This document shows positions 1-5,563 of a stretch of 6,314 nt of DNA, piece after piece. Source of the stretch: a bacterium (GTDB lineage Bacteria; Bacillota; Clostridia; Christensenellales; CAG-138); NCBI GenBank assembly GCA_029218485.1, contig JAQXRK010000168.1, forward strand, positions 1-6,314, read 5' to 3'. The position numbers and the translations under genes were made by a program. Positions within the stretch are counted from its first letter, which is position 1, and each line of letters starts with the position of its first letter. The notes below the pieces were generated by a model that did not search any database, was not told where the DNA came from, and worked only from the letters and a program-made list of their open reading frames with translations.

Positions 1-120
1 CGAGGGGCTGTGACGGCCGGCTTAGCCGTACAGGCTGGGTTTGACGGAGACGAGGCCGGCGAAACGGCGATTTCGACCGGCATGTGCATCGGCGTGGCGG
101 TCGGAGCGGCGCGAAAATAA
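1..120 (+). CDS. C-terminal tail of an unidentified protein (5' end outside the window)
   Basis: The first forward frame is open from base 1 to a TAA at 118-120, giving 39 residues. I do not recognise the protein. The tail is rich in Gly and Ala with an acidic patch around residues 15-21 (D, G, D, E, A, G, E). It ends in a small-residue stretch with glycines at 27, 31 and 35, a GxxxGxxxG glycine-zipper spacing, followed by a basic Arg-Lys end. About two thirds of the codons end in G or C, which fits a real gene in GC-rich DNA but is not proof. The other two forward frames are interrupted early or give Arg-rich translations typical of non-coding frames. In many Firmicutes the gene before mfd is pth (peptidyl-tRNA hydrolase), but this tail does not resemble a Pth C-terminus that I can recall. 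It could also be a chance open frame, since only 39 codons are visible. Confidence 0.4.
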   Translation, partial: RGAVTAGLAVQAGFDGDEAGETAISTGMCIGVAVGAARK

Positions 121-281
121 AAGGTTTTTAGCGGGAGCGGACGGTTACGGAACCGCGGAACCGGGGAAAACCGGGACGGCGGGCGCAGGGGAATGCGCCG
201 ATTCCGGCGCTGCTGCGCGCCCGAAAGCGTGCTTTGGCGGGGCATGAAGAACCGGCGCCGGCCCGGTGAGAATAAAGAGAT
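121..281 (+). other. GC-rich leader before mfd, no convincing gene
   Basis: This stretch separates the upstream tail from mfd. A frame open from 41 to 247 crosses it, but its Arg/Gly/Ala-rich translation looks like a non-coding shadow. The stretch holds a four-run G motif (163-191), overlapping short hairpins (183-221), a 12-bp dyad AAAGC-GT-GCTTT (224-235) and a palindrome CCGGCGCCGG (252-261). No hairpin here is followed by a run of T, so I see no intrinsic terminator for the upstream gene. I also cannot identify a convincing promoter; the AT-rich island at 114-130 and AATAAA at 271-276 are poor matches. mfd may therefore be transcribed from further upstream. Confidence 0.5.
163..191 (+). 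other. G-quadruplex-type motif upstream of mfd
   Basis: Four G runs lie on the coding strand: 163-166 (4 G), 173-175 (3 G), 181-183 (3 G) and 188-191 (4 G), separated by loops of 6, 5 and 4 bases. This satisfies the usual G3+N1-7 pattern. Folding, in DNA or in a leader transcript, is an inference. Such patterns also arise by chance in GC-rich DNA. Confidence 0.4.
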
Positions 282-3200
282 ATGGGAGAGACAACGGTGA
301 AGCAGCCATTGCTCGACATGCTGTTCACCGCAGCGGACTTTGCCCGCGCAGCCGACGCGCTGCACGCGGGCAGGGGCCCGGTTGCGGCGTTCGGCCTGCC
401 GGAAGCGCACAAATCGCATATTGCCGCGGCGCTGGCCGCCGGCGCGTACCCGGGCGGGGCGGACGCGGCGGCGCGGACGGTGCTGCTCGTGACCACGACG
501 GACACGACTGCCGTGCGCATGCGCGCGGATATCGAGGCGCTCGGCGTACCCGCCGCGCTCCTGCTGCCGCGCGAGACGCCGCTCACCCATGTGCTGAACA
601 TCTCCGGCGAGCGCGCGGGCGAGCGCGTGCGCGCGCTCATGCAACTCTCCGGCGGCGAGGGCGGCGTGGTCGTGGCGAGCATGGGCGCGCTGCTGCAGCA
701 CGTTGCGCCCAAGCAGGCGTTTTTGCAGCAGCGCATCCGCCTGGCCACCGGCGACGATGCGGAGCCGCGCGCCCTGATCGAGCGGTTTGTCGAGGCGGGC
801 TATGAGCGGGTGGCCATGGTCGAGGGGCGCGGGCAGGTCGCGCTGCGCGGCGGCATTGTCGATGTGTACGCCACCGACGCGCGCTACCCGGTGCGCATGG
901 AGTTCTGGGGCGACACGATCGACCAGATGCGCTCGTTCGATCCGGTGACGCAGCGGAGCATCGAGCAGGTCACAAAGGCCGTGTTCGCGCCCGCGTTCGA
1001 GACGCCGCAGACGAAGGCGGCCGTTGCCCGCGCGCTCAAGCGGATCGAGGGCCGCGAGGAGTTTGCCGACCAGTATGCGGCGTGGCAGGAGGGGCACGCC
1101 TGCGCCGGCGCGGATGCGCTGCTGCCGCTGCTGTACAAAAAGCTCGACACGGTTGTGGATTATCTGCCGCCGGACGCGCTCATCCTCGCCGATGAGCCGC
1201 ACCGGCTGGAGGAGGCGGCGCGCGCCGCGCAGATCGCGTTTGCGGAGAATGTTGCCGCCATGCTCGAGCGCGGCGAGGGTCTGCCGCAGCAGGGCAACCT
1301 GCAGCAGAGCGCGGAGGCGGCGCTGCAGAGCCTGTCCACGCCGCGCACGATGGCGCTGTATACGCTCGCGCGCTCCCACCCGCTGTTTCAGGTGGGGGAG
1401 ATCGTGCAGTCGCTCGGCCGCAGCGCGCCGCAGTATATGGGCAGCTTTGAGGAGCTTGCCCGCGATATCGGATTGTGGAAGAAAACGCGCGAGGCTGTGG
1501 TGCTGTTCGCGGGCGAGCATGCCGACCGGCTGCAGCAGCAGCTTAACGATCTCGGCGCGGAGACGGCGCGCGCGGACGCGCTGACCCGGCAGCCGGTCGC
1601 GGGAGAGGTGCTGATCGTGGCCAGGCGCCTGCCGCGCGGGTTCTGCTACCCGGAGCTGCACTGGACGGTGCTCGGCGAGCAGGAGCTGTTCGGCAAGGCG
1701 GTTGTGCCGGCAAAGCACGGCAAGAAGCGCGGCGCACCCGCGCTCTCCGAGCTGGCCGTCGGCGATTACGTGGTGCACGAGGCGTACGGCGTGGGCCGGT
1801 TCGTGGGCGTGGAAACGCTGACCGTGCAGGAGAACACGCGCGATTATCTGCTGCTCGAATACCGCGGGGGCGACCGGCTGTACATCCCGACCGACCAGAT
1901 GGACCGCGTGCAGAAATACATCGGCGGCGGGGACGAGGACACGATCCCGCACCTGTCCAAGCTCGGCGGCAGCGACTGGCAGGGGCGCGTCAACCGGGCG
2001 CGCGAGTCCGCCAAGAAGCTCGCGGTCGATCTGGCCGCGCTGTATGCAGGCCGCATCAGCAGCAAGGGCTTTGCGTTCTCGCCCGATTCGCCGTGGCAGG
2101 TGCAGATGGAGGAGCGGTTCCCGTACCGGGAGACGCCGGACCAGCTCGAGAGCATCCGCGAGATCAAGGCCGACATGGAGCGCCCGCGCCCGATGGACCG
2201 GCTGCTCTGCGGCGACGTGGGCTACGGCAAGACCGAGGTTGCGCTGCGGGCCGCGTTCAAGGCCGTGCAGGACAGCAAGCAGGTGGCCTTTCTCGTGCCG
2301 ACCACGATCCTCGCGCAGCAGCACTACAATACGCTCACGGCGCGCTTTGCCGATTTTCCCGTGCGCACGGCCTGCCTGTCCCGGTTTACGACGGCGGCGG
2401 AGCGCAAGGAGATCAAGGAGAAGCTGAAAAAGGGATTGATCGACGTGGTGGTGGGCACGCATGCGCTGCTGGCCAAGGATGTGCAGTTCAGGGACCTCGG
2501 CCTCATCATCATCGACGAGGAGCAGCGCTTTGGCGTCAACCACAAGGAGAAGCTCAAGGAGCTCAAGCAGGATGTCGACGTGCTCACGCTCACGGCCACG
2601 CCGATCCCCCGCACGCTGAACATGTCCATGACCGGCGTGCGCGACATCAGCGTGATCGAAACGCCGCCGGAGTCCCGCTACCCGGTGCAGACCTTCGTGC
2701 TCGAATACACCGATGCGCTCGTCGTGGACGCGATCACCAAGGAGCTCGCGCGCGGCGGGCAAGCATACATCGTCTACAACCGCGTGCAGAGCATGGAAGC
2801 GTATGTGCGCAGGCTCTCCGAGCTGCTCCCCGAGGTGCGCTTCGCCATGGGGCACGGGCAGATGCCGGAGGGACAGCTCGAAAAGACGATGCTCGCCTTT
2901 ATGGAGCACGAGACGGATGTGCTCGTGTGCTCGACGATCATCGAGAGCGGGCTCGATATTCCGAATGTCAACACCATGATCGTCGTCGACGCCGACCGCT
3001 TCGGTCTCTCGCAGCTCTATCAGCTGCGCGGCCGCGTCGGCCGCTCCACGCGCATCGGCTATGCGTACCTGACCGTGCGGCGCGGCGCGGCGATGAGCGA
3101 GGAGGCGCACAAGCGCCTGATGGCCATCCGCGAGTTCACGCAGTTCGGCGCGGGCTTCCGGCTGGCGATGCGCGATCTCGAGATCCGCGGCGCGGGAAGC

Positions 3201-3776
3201 CTGCTCGGCGCGGAGCAGCACGGCCACATCGCGGATATCGGCTACGAATACTACTGCAAGCTCATGCGGCAGGCGGTCGCGGAGGCCAGGGGCGAGCAGG
3301 CGCCGCCGGACACGGACGTTGCGGTCGACATTCCGATCTCCGCGCACATCCCGAAGGAGTACATCCCGAGCGAGGTGCAGCGGCTCTCCGCCTACCGCCG
3401 CATTGCCGACGCTGCGGATGACGACGCGCTGTACGATGTGCGCGAGGAGCTCGAGGACCGGTACGGCGAGCTGCCGGTTCCGGTGGAGAACATGCTCAGC
3501 CTCGCCTCCATCCGCTGCGGCGCGGCAAGGGCGCAGCTCTCGGCCGTCACGGCGCGCGAGGGGGAGGCGGTGCTGACCTTCCGGGAGGACGCGCAGCTCG
3601 ACGGGGCGCGGCTCATTGCGGCGGTGTCCGGCATGCGCGGCGCGCAGCTGACCGCCTCGGCGCCGGCCTCCATCCGGATCCGGCAAAAGGGCGCCGATGT
3701 CAAGGCCTGGATGAAGGAACTGCCACAATTTATTTACACAATCGTGTCTTGTGTTGACACAATGGACAGACTATAA
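282..3776 (+). CDS. mfd: Transcription-repair coupling factor Mfd
   Basis: Mfd is a cytoplasmic ATP-driven DNA translocase. It binds RNA polymerase stalled at lesions, pushes it off and recruits UvrA for nucleotide excision repair. The 1164-residue length matches the family (B. subtilis about 1177, E. coli about 1148). The N-terminal third is UvrB-like: its would-be ATP loop near GLPEAHKS (residues 38-45) is degenerate, as expected, and it contains RGGIVDVY (189-196). The CarD-like polymerase-interacting domain starts near 490 (GDYVVHEAYGVG, 494-505); Tyr stands where many homologues have His in HGIG. Translocase motifs are intact: Walker A GDVGYGKTE (644-652), DEEQ (745-748), TATP (771-774), STIIESGLDIPN (884-895), QLRGRVGRS (914-922) and the TRG-type MRDLEIRGAGSLLG (963-976). 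The C-terminal TRCF domain begins near 1012. The ATG at 282 has only a weak ribosome site; an in-frame GTG at 297 is better placed behind GGGAGAG and would give 1159 residues. The 3' end is AT-rich and carries the next gene's promoter. Confidence 0.97.
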   Translation: MGETTVKQPLLDMLFTAADFARAADALHAGRGPVAAFGLPEAHKSHIAAALAAGAYPGGADAAARTVLLVTTTDTTAVRMRADIEALGVPAALLLPRETPLTHVLNISGERAGERVRALMQLSGGEGGVVVASMGALLQHVAPKQAFLQQRIRLATGDDAEPRALIERFVEAGYERVAMVEGRGQVALRGGIVDVYATDARYPVRMEFWGDTIDQMRSFDPVTQRSIEQVTKAVFAPAFETPQTKAAVARALKRIEGREEFADQYAAWQEGHACAGADALLPLLYKKLDTVVDYLPPDALILADEPHRLEEAARAAQIAFAENVAAMLERGEGLPQQGNLQQSAEAALQSLSTPRTMALYTLARSHPLFQVGEIVQSLGRSAPQYMGSFEELARDIGLWKKTREAVVLFAGEHADRLQQQLNDLGAETARADALTRQPVAGEVLIVARRLPRGFCYPELHWTVLGEQELFGKAVVPAKHGKKRGAPALSELAVGDYVVHEAYGVGRFVGVETLTVQENTRDYLLLEYRGGDRLYIPTDQMDRVQKYIGGGDEDTIPHLSKLGGSDWQGRVNRARESAKKLAVDLAALYAGRISSKGFAFSPDSPWQVQMEERFPYRETPDQLESIREIKADMERPRPMDRLLCGDVGYGKTEVALRAAFKAVQDSKQVAFLVPTTILAQQHYNTLTARFADFPVRTACLSRFTTAAERKEIKEKLKKGLIDVVVGTHALLAKDVQFRDLGLIIIDEEQRFGVNHKEKLKELKQDVDVLTLTATPIPRTLNMSMTGVRDISVIETPPESRYPVQTFVLEYTDALVVDAITKELARGGQAYIVYNRVQSMEAYVRRLSELLPEVRFAMGHGQMPEGQLEKTMLAFMEHETDVLVCSTIIESGLDIPNVNTMIVVDADRFGLSQLYQLRGRVGRSTRIGYAYLTVRRGAAMSEEAHKRLMAIREFTQFGAGFRLAMRDLEIRGAGSLLGAEQHGHIADIGYEYYCKLMRQAVAEARGEQAPPDTDVAVDIPISAHIPKEYIPSEVQRLSAYRRIADAADDDALYDVREELEDRYGELPVPVENMLSLASIRCGAARAQLSAVTAREGEAVLTFREDAQLDGARLIAAVSGMRGAQLTASAPASIRIRQKGADVKAWMKELPQFIYTIVSCVDTMDRL
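284..299 (+). promoter_or_regulatory. Ribosome site favouring an alternative GTG start for mfd
   Basis: GGGAGAG at 284-290 lies six bases before an in-frame GTG at 297-299, a normal Shine-Dalgarno distance. The protein would begin M-K-Q-P-L-L-D-M-L. The ATG at 282 is preceded only by the weaker AAAGAGA (274-280), which sits immediately next to the start codon. I kept 282 as the gene boundary, but the GTG start is at least as plausible. Confidence 0.45.
3736..3763 (+). repeat. Nested dyads and direct repeats over the -35 region (possible operator)
   Basis: TTGTGT-TG-ACACAA (3749-3762) is a perfect dyad with 6-bp arms, centred on the -35 region. Two further dyads share its bases: GTGTC (3744-3748) with GACAC (3756-3760), and ACAC (3736-3739) with GTGT (3744-3747). 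ACACAAT occurs directly repeated at 3736-3742 and 3757-3763, 21 bp apart, and CACAAT occurs again at 3724-3729. The position suits a repressor or activator site. No specific regulator can be named from the sequence. Confidence 0.4.
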
Positions 3777-3782
3777 TGCAAT
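3749..3782 (+). promoter_or_regulatory. Promoter for the lipoprotein foldase, inside the 3' end of mfd
   Basis: A perfect TATAAT (3772-3777) has TTGTGT (3749-3754) 17 bp upstream, matching the -35 consensus at the first three positions. A perfect TTGACA (3754-3759) lies 17 bp before TGCAAT (3777-3782), which matches four of six -10 positions. The two pairings overlap, so one or both may be used; the two perfect hexamers are only 12 bp apart and cannot work together. The TATAAT contains the mfd TAA stop codon (3774-3776). Transcription from TATAAT would start near 3784, about 38 bases before the lipoprotein start. The local AT-richness contrasts with the rest of mfd and supports a regulatory role. 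Confidence 0.65.
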
Positions 3783-3806
3783 AGATTCCCACAACCTGAC
3801 TGATGT

Positions 3807-3813
3807 GAAGGAG
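3807..3813 (+). promoter_or_regulatory. Ribosome binding site of the lipoprotein foldase gene
   Basis: GAAGGAG lies eight bases before the ATG at 3822, a near-ideal Shine-Dalgarno distance. It fixes the start of the lipoprotein at the codon that opens a textbook lysine-led signal sequence. Confidence 0.85.
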
Positions 3814-3821
3814 AAAAGGAC

Positions 3822-5213
3822 ATGAAAAAATGGAGTATCCGTGCGCTGACGCTGGCGCTTAGCCTTGTGCTCGCGCTCGGCATGGCCGCCTGCGGCAGCC
3901 AGCCGGCCGAGACCGGCGAGCCGACCCCCACCGCTGCCGTCGCGGAGGTGGACCCCGATGCCGTTGCCGTTGAGATCGGCGAGGATTTCAACGTGACCTA
4001 CGGCGAGATCGAGGAGTACTACAACTACTACGTGCAGATGATGAGCTATTACGGCATGGCTGCGCCGACCGCGGATGCGGATATCGAATCCATGCAGGAT
4101 CAGGCGGTGCAGGCGCTGGTCAGCATGAAAAAGCAGCTCTACTTTGCCAAGCAGCTCGGCCTGGATGAGCTGACGGCGGAGGAGGCGGCCGAGGTGCAGG
4201 CCATGACCGACGAGGAGATGGAATCCTACATGCAGTCCTTCCGCGAGAGCGCCGAGGCGGAGGGCGCGGAGGACGTGGAAGCGCGCGCAAAGGAGCTCTT
4301 CAATGAGGATCTGGCCGCCTACGGCATCGAGATGGACTATATCGAGTATGCGGCGTTTGCGTACGAGAGCTACGCGCAGGAGAAGGTGCTTGAAAAGCTG
4401 CAGAGCCATATCGAGGACACCGCCACCGTGAGCGAGGAGGATGTGCAGGCTTATTACGACCAGCTGCTCGAATCCCAGACGGCCGCTTACGGCGAGGATC
4501 CCGGCGACTATCTCACGACGCAGGAGAACTTTGAGCTCAACGGCGGCGACCCGTCGGTGCTCGTGCCCGAGGGCTACCTGCGCGTGAAGGTGATCACCGT
4601 CGAGCCGCAGGAGGCGATCGACGAGACGTACGGGGATAAGCTCGAGGAGATGGCCGGGTATGAGGCCACCTACGGCAAGCTGATGCTCGAGGATCCCGCG
4701 GCGCACGCCGACACGCTCAAGGAGATCAAAACGCTCTATGATGCGCTGCGCATCGAGACGAACAGGATGTACGAAACTTACATGGCGGACGCGACGGCCA
4801 AGATCAACGAGGCCAAGGCCAAGCTGGACGGCGGCGAATCGTTCGACGCGGTGCTGGCCGCTTACGGCGAGGACGCCACCTATACCGACTACGCCCTCAT
4901 CGCGGAGCGCGGCCGGCTGATGATGCTGGAGGGCGACGACGGCTGGGACGAGACGCTGCGCGCTGCGGCGCTCGCGCTGGAGGACGGCGCATACTCCGAT
5001 GTGCTGCTCATCGACGATGTGTACTATATCGTGTACCGCGTCGGCAGCGAGCCGGCCGGTACGCGGACGCTCGAGGAGCTGCACGACGCGATCCGGAACG
5101 CTGCGCTCGAAGCGGCGCGCATCGACGTGTGGAACGCGCAGCTCGATACGTGGGACGCGGACGACTCCATGGTGACCTACCATGAGGAGGTCTACCGCTC
5201 CATCGGCAAATAA
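3822..5213 (+). CDS. Exported lipoprotein foldase, SurA/PrsA-like with a divergent parvulin (PpiC-type) domain
   Basis: The 463-residue protein opens with a lipoprotein signal: basic MKKWSIR, a hydrophobic core (about 8-20) and lipobox MAAC with the lipidated Cys at 24. A Thr/Pro/Ala-rich acidic linker follows to about residue 45. Residues 50-245 are mostly helical, acidic and Tyr-rich (for example IEEYYNYYVQMMSYYG), as in SurA/PrsA N-terminal chaperone domains. A parvulin-like fold seems to start with strand YLRVKVITV (252-260). It resumes at 324 with ATAKINEAKAKLDGGESFDAVLAAYGED and ends with ALALEDGAYSDV and DVYYIVYRVG (399-408). About 60 mostly helical residues (261-323) appear inserted between first strand and first helix. 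The family's usual His in the first strand and in the last strand (GxHII) are absent; Tyr402 is at the latter. The family role is folding of secreted proteins outside the membrane. Isomerase activity is doubtful here, so a chaperone role is equally likely. It lies 45 bp after mfd, has its own promoter and ends at a terminator. Confidence 0.82.
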   Translation: MKKWSIRALTLALSLVLALGMAACGSQPAETGEPTPTAAVAEVDPDAVAVEIGEDFNVTYGEIEEYYNYYVQMMSYYGMAAPTADADIESMQDQAVQALVSMKKQLYFAKQLGLDELTAEEAAEVQAMTDEEMESYMQSFRESAEAEGAEDVEARAKELFNEDLAAYGIEMDYIEYAAFAYESYAQEKVLEKLQSHIEDTATVSEEDVQAYYDQLLESQTAAYGEDPGDYLTTQENFELNGGDPSVLVPEGYLRVKVITVEPQEAIDETYGDKLEEMAGYEATYGKLMLEDPAAHADTLKEIKTLYDALRIETNRMYETYMADATAKINEAKAKLDGGESFDAVLAAYGEDATYTDYALIAERGRLMMLEGDDGWDETLRAAALALEDGAYSDVLLIDDVYYIVYRVGSEPAGTRTLEELHDAIRNAALEAARIDVWNAQLDTWDADDSMVTYHEEVYRSIGK

Positions 5214-5235
5214 GCAAAGCAGGACTGATGCACAG

Positions 5236-5274
5236 AACTGGCCCCGCATGGTCACCCATGCGGGGCCGGTTTGT
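5236..5274 (+). terminator. Intrinsic terminator after the lipoprotein foldase gene
   Basis: GGCCCCGCATGG (5240-5251) and CCATGCGGGGCC (5256-5267) form a perfect 12-bp GC-rich stem with a TCAC loop. The stem extends outwards through a T-G wobble, C-G and two A-T pairs to 5236 and 5271. The T run after it is short and interrupted (TTTGT), so release may be less than complete. It starts 22 bases after the stop codon at 5213. The reverse strand lacks a following T run, so the element acts on the + strand. Confidence 0.8.
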
Positions 5275-5292
5275 ATGGCCGCGCCGCCGGCC

Positions 5293-5321
5293 GGGGATGG
5301 GATGGCGGGAGCGGCCGGGGG
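5293..5321 (+). other. G-quadruplex-type motif in the epimerase upstream region
   Basis: G runs at 5293-5296, 5299-5301, 5307-5309 and 5317-5321 are separated by loops of 2, 5 and 7 bases. This fits the G3+N1-7 pattern on the + strand. It lies just downstream of the terminator and about 190 bp before the epimerase promoter. Formation in the cell is an inference. Confidence 0.4.
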
Positions 5322-5467
5322 ACTGCGGCAAAGCGCAGCGGCAAGAGCGGCGCGCGGGCGCGCGGGGGTGAACGCAATCGTTTCGGAACGGGTTTGCCTG
5401 GATGGAGGGGGATGGGCGCCGTTTCGCAGAGGGTTTGTTTCCGGACGCAGCGGCAGTGTGCGGGGGG

Positions 5468-5480
5468 TGACGCCGCGTCA
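5468..5480 (+). promoter_or_regulatory. 13-bp dyad upstream of the epimerase promoter (possible operator)
   Basis: TGACGC-C-GCGTCA is a perfect inverted repeat with 6-bp arms around a single central base. Its centre at 5474 is about 73 bp before the predicted transcription start near 5547, a position typical of activator sites. The half-site TGACGC is not one I can tie to a particular regulator. Confidence 0.35.
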
Positions 5481-5511
5481 GGGATGGCGCCCCGGTCGCG
5501 GTATGCCGTGG

Positions 5512-5540
5512 TTGCGGTGCTTTTCACGATTTGATATAAT
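5512..5540 (+). promoter_or_regulatory. Extended -10 promoter of the epimerase gene
   Basis: TTGCGG (5512-5517) lies 17 bp before a perfect TATAAT (5535-5540). The TATAAT is preceded by TGA (5532-5534), giving the extended -10 motif TGNTATAAT. The predicted start point is near 5547, only about 17 bases before the ATG. The box is an AT-rich island in otherwise GC-rich DNA. Confidence 0.85.
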
Positions 5541-5549
5541 AGCGCTGAT

Positions 5550-5556
5550 AAGGAGG
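5550..5556 (+). promoter_or_regulatory. Ribosome binding site of the epimerase gene
   Basis: AAGGAGG is a full-consensus Shine-Dalgarno sequence seven bases before the ATG at 5564. It decides the start, even though this leaves about 11 extra residues ahead of the first Rossmann strand. Given the predicted transcription start near 5547, the site begins about four bases into the mRNA. Confidence 0.9.
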
Positions 5557-5563
5557 ACGAAGC

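Larger units (their letters stand above)
5275..5511 (+). other. G-rich intergenic region before the epimerase, no gene seen
   Basis: The stretch between the terminator and the epimerase promoter has many runs of G on the + strand. Its open frames translate to Gly/Arg/Ala-rich sequence with no recognisable motif and no convincing ribosome site. It holds a four-run G motif (5293-5321), a short hairpin CTGCG/CGCAG (5323-5338), an alternating GC stretch (5350-5364) and a 13-bp dyad (5468-5480). It may be a long regulatory region or decayed sequence; I cannot tell which. Confidence 0.5.

Noticed and set aside
95..123. Possible mfd promoter using TGGCGG and TAAAAG
   Set aside because: The -35 match is poor and the -10 matches only four of six. 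The AT-rich island mostly reflects the end of the upstream frame and a simple A/T run.
41..247. 68-residue + strand open frame before mfd
   Set aside because: It has an Arg-rich, shadow-like composition and no ribosome site, and it overlaps the more protein-like frame ending at 120.
252..261. Palindrome CCGGCGCCGG before mfd
   Set aside because: Pure G/C 10-bp palindromes are expected by chance in DNA this GC-rich, and its position suggests no function.
271..276. AATAAA as a -10 box for mfd
   Set aside because: Transcription would begin at or inside the ATG at 282, and there is no -35 box at the right distance.
128..748. 206-residue reverse-strand open frame over the mfd leader and 5' end
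   Set aside because: Its Ser/Ala/Arg-rich translation has no domain signs, and most of it is antisense to mfd.
2093..3421. 442-residue + strand open frame overlapping mfd
   Set aside because: It lies out of frame inside the conserved helicase region of mfd and gives an Arg/Ala/Gly-rich translation with no motifs.
3754..3777. TTGACA paired with TATAAT as one consensus promoter
   Set aside because: The spacer is only 12 bp, too short for sigma-A type polymerase; the 17-bp pairings described under features are more likely.
3771..5255. 494-residue open frame on the reverse strand covering the whole foldase gene
   Set aside because: It mirrors the lipoprotein gene, is rich in His, Leu, Val and Arg without motifs, and reflects the scarcity of reverse-strand stops in GC-rich codon usage. 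The + strand gene has a signal peptide, ribosome site, promoter and terminator.
5350..5364. Alternating GC stretch that could form Z-DNA
   Set aside because: It is short and interrupted by GGG, and nothing in its position points to a role.
5271..5534. 87-residue + strand open frame in the epimerase upstream region
   Set aside because: The Gly/Arg-rich translation has no recognisable motif. The frame begins inside the terminator's 3' edge and lacks a ribosome site.
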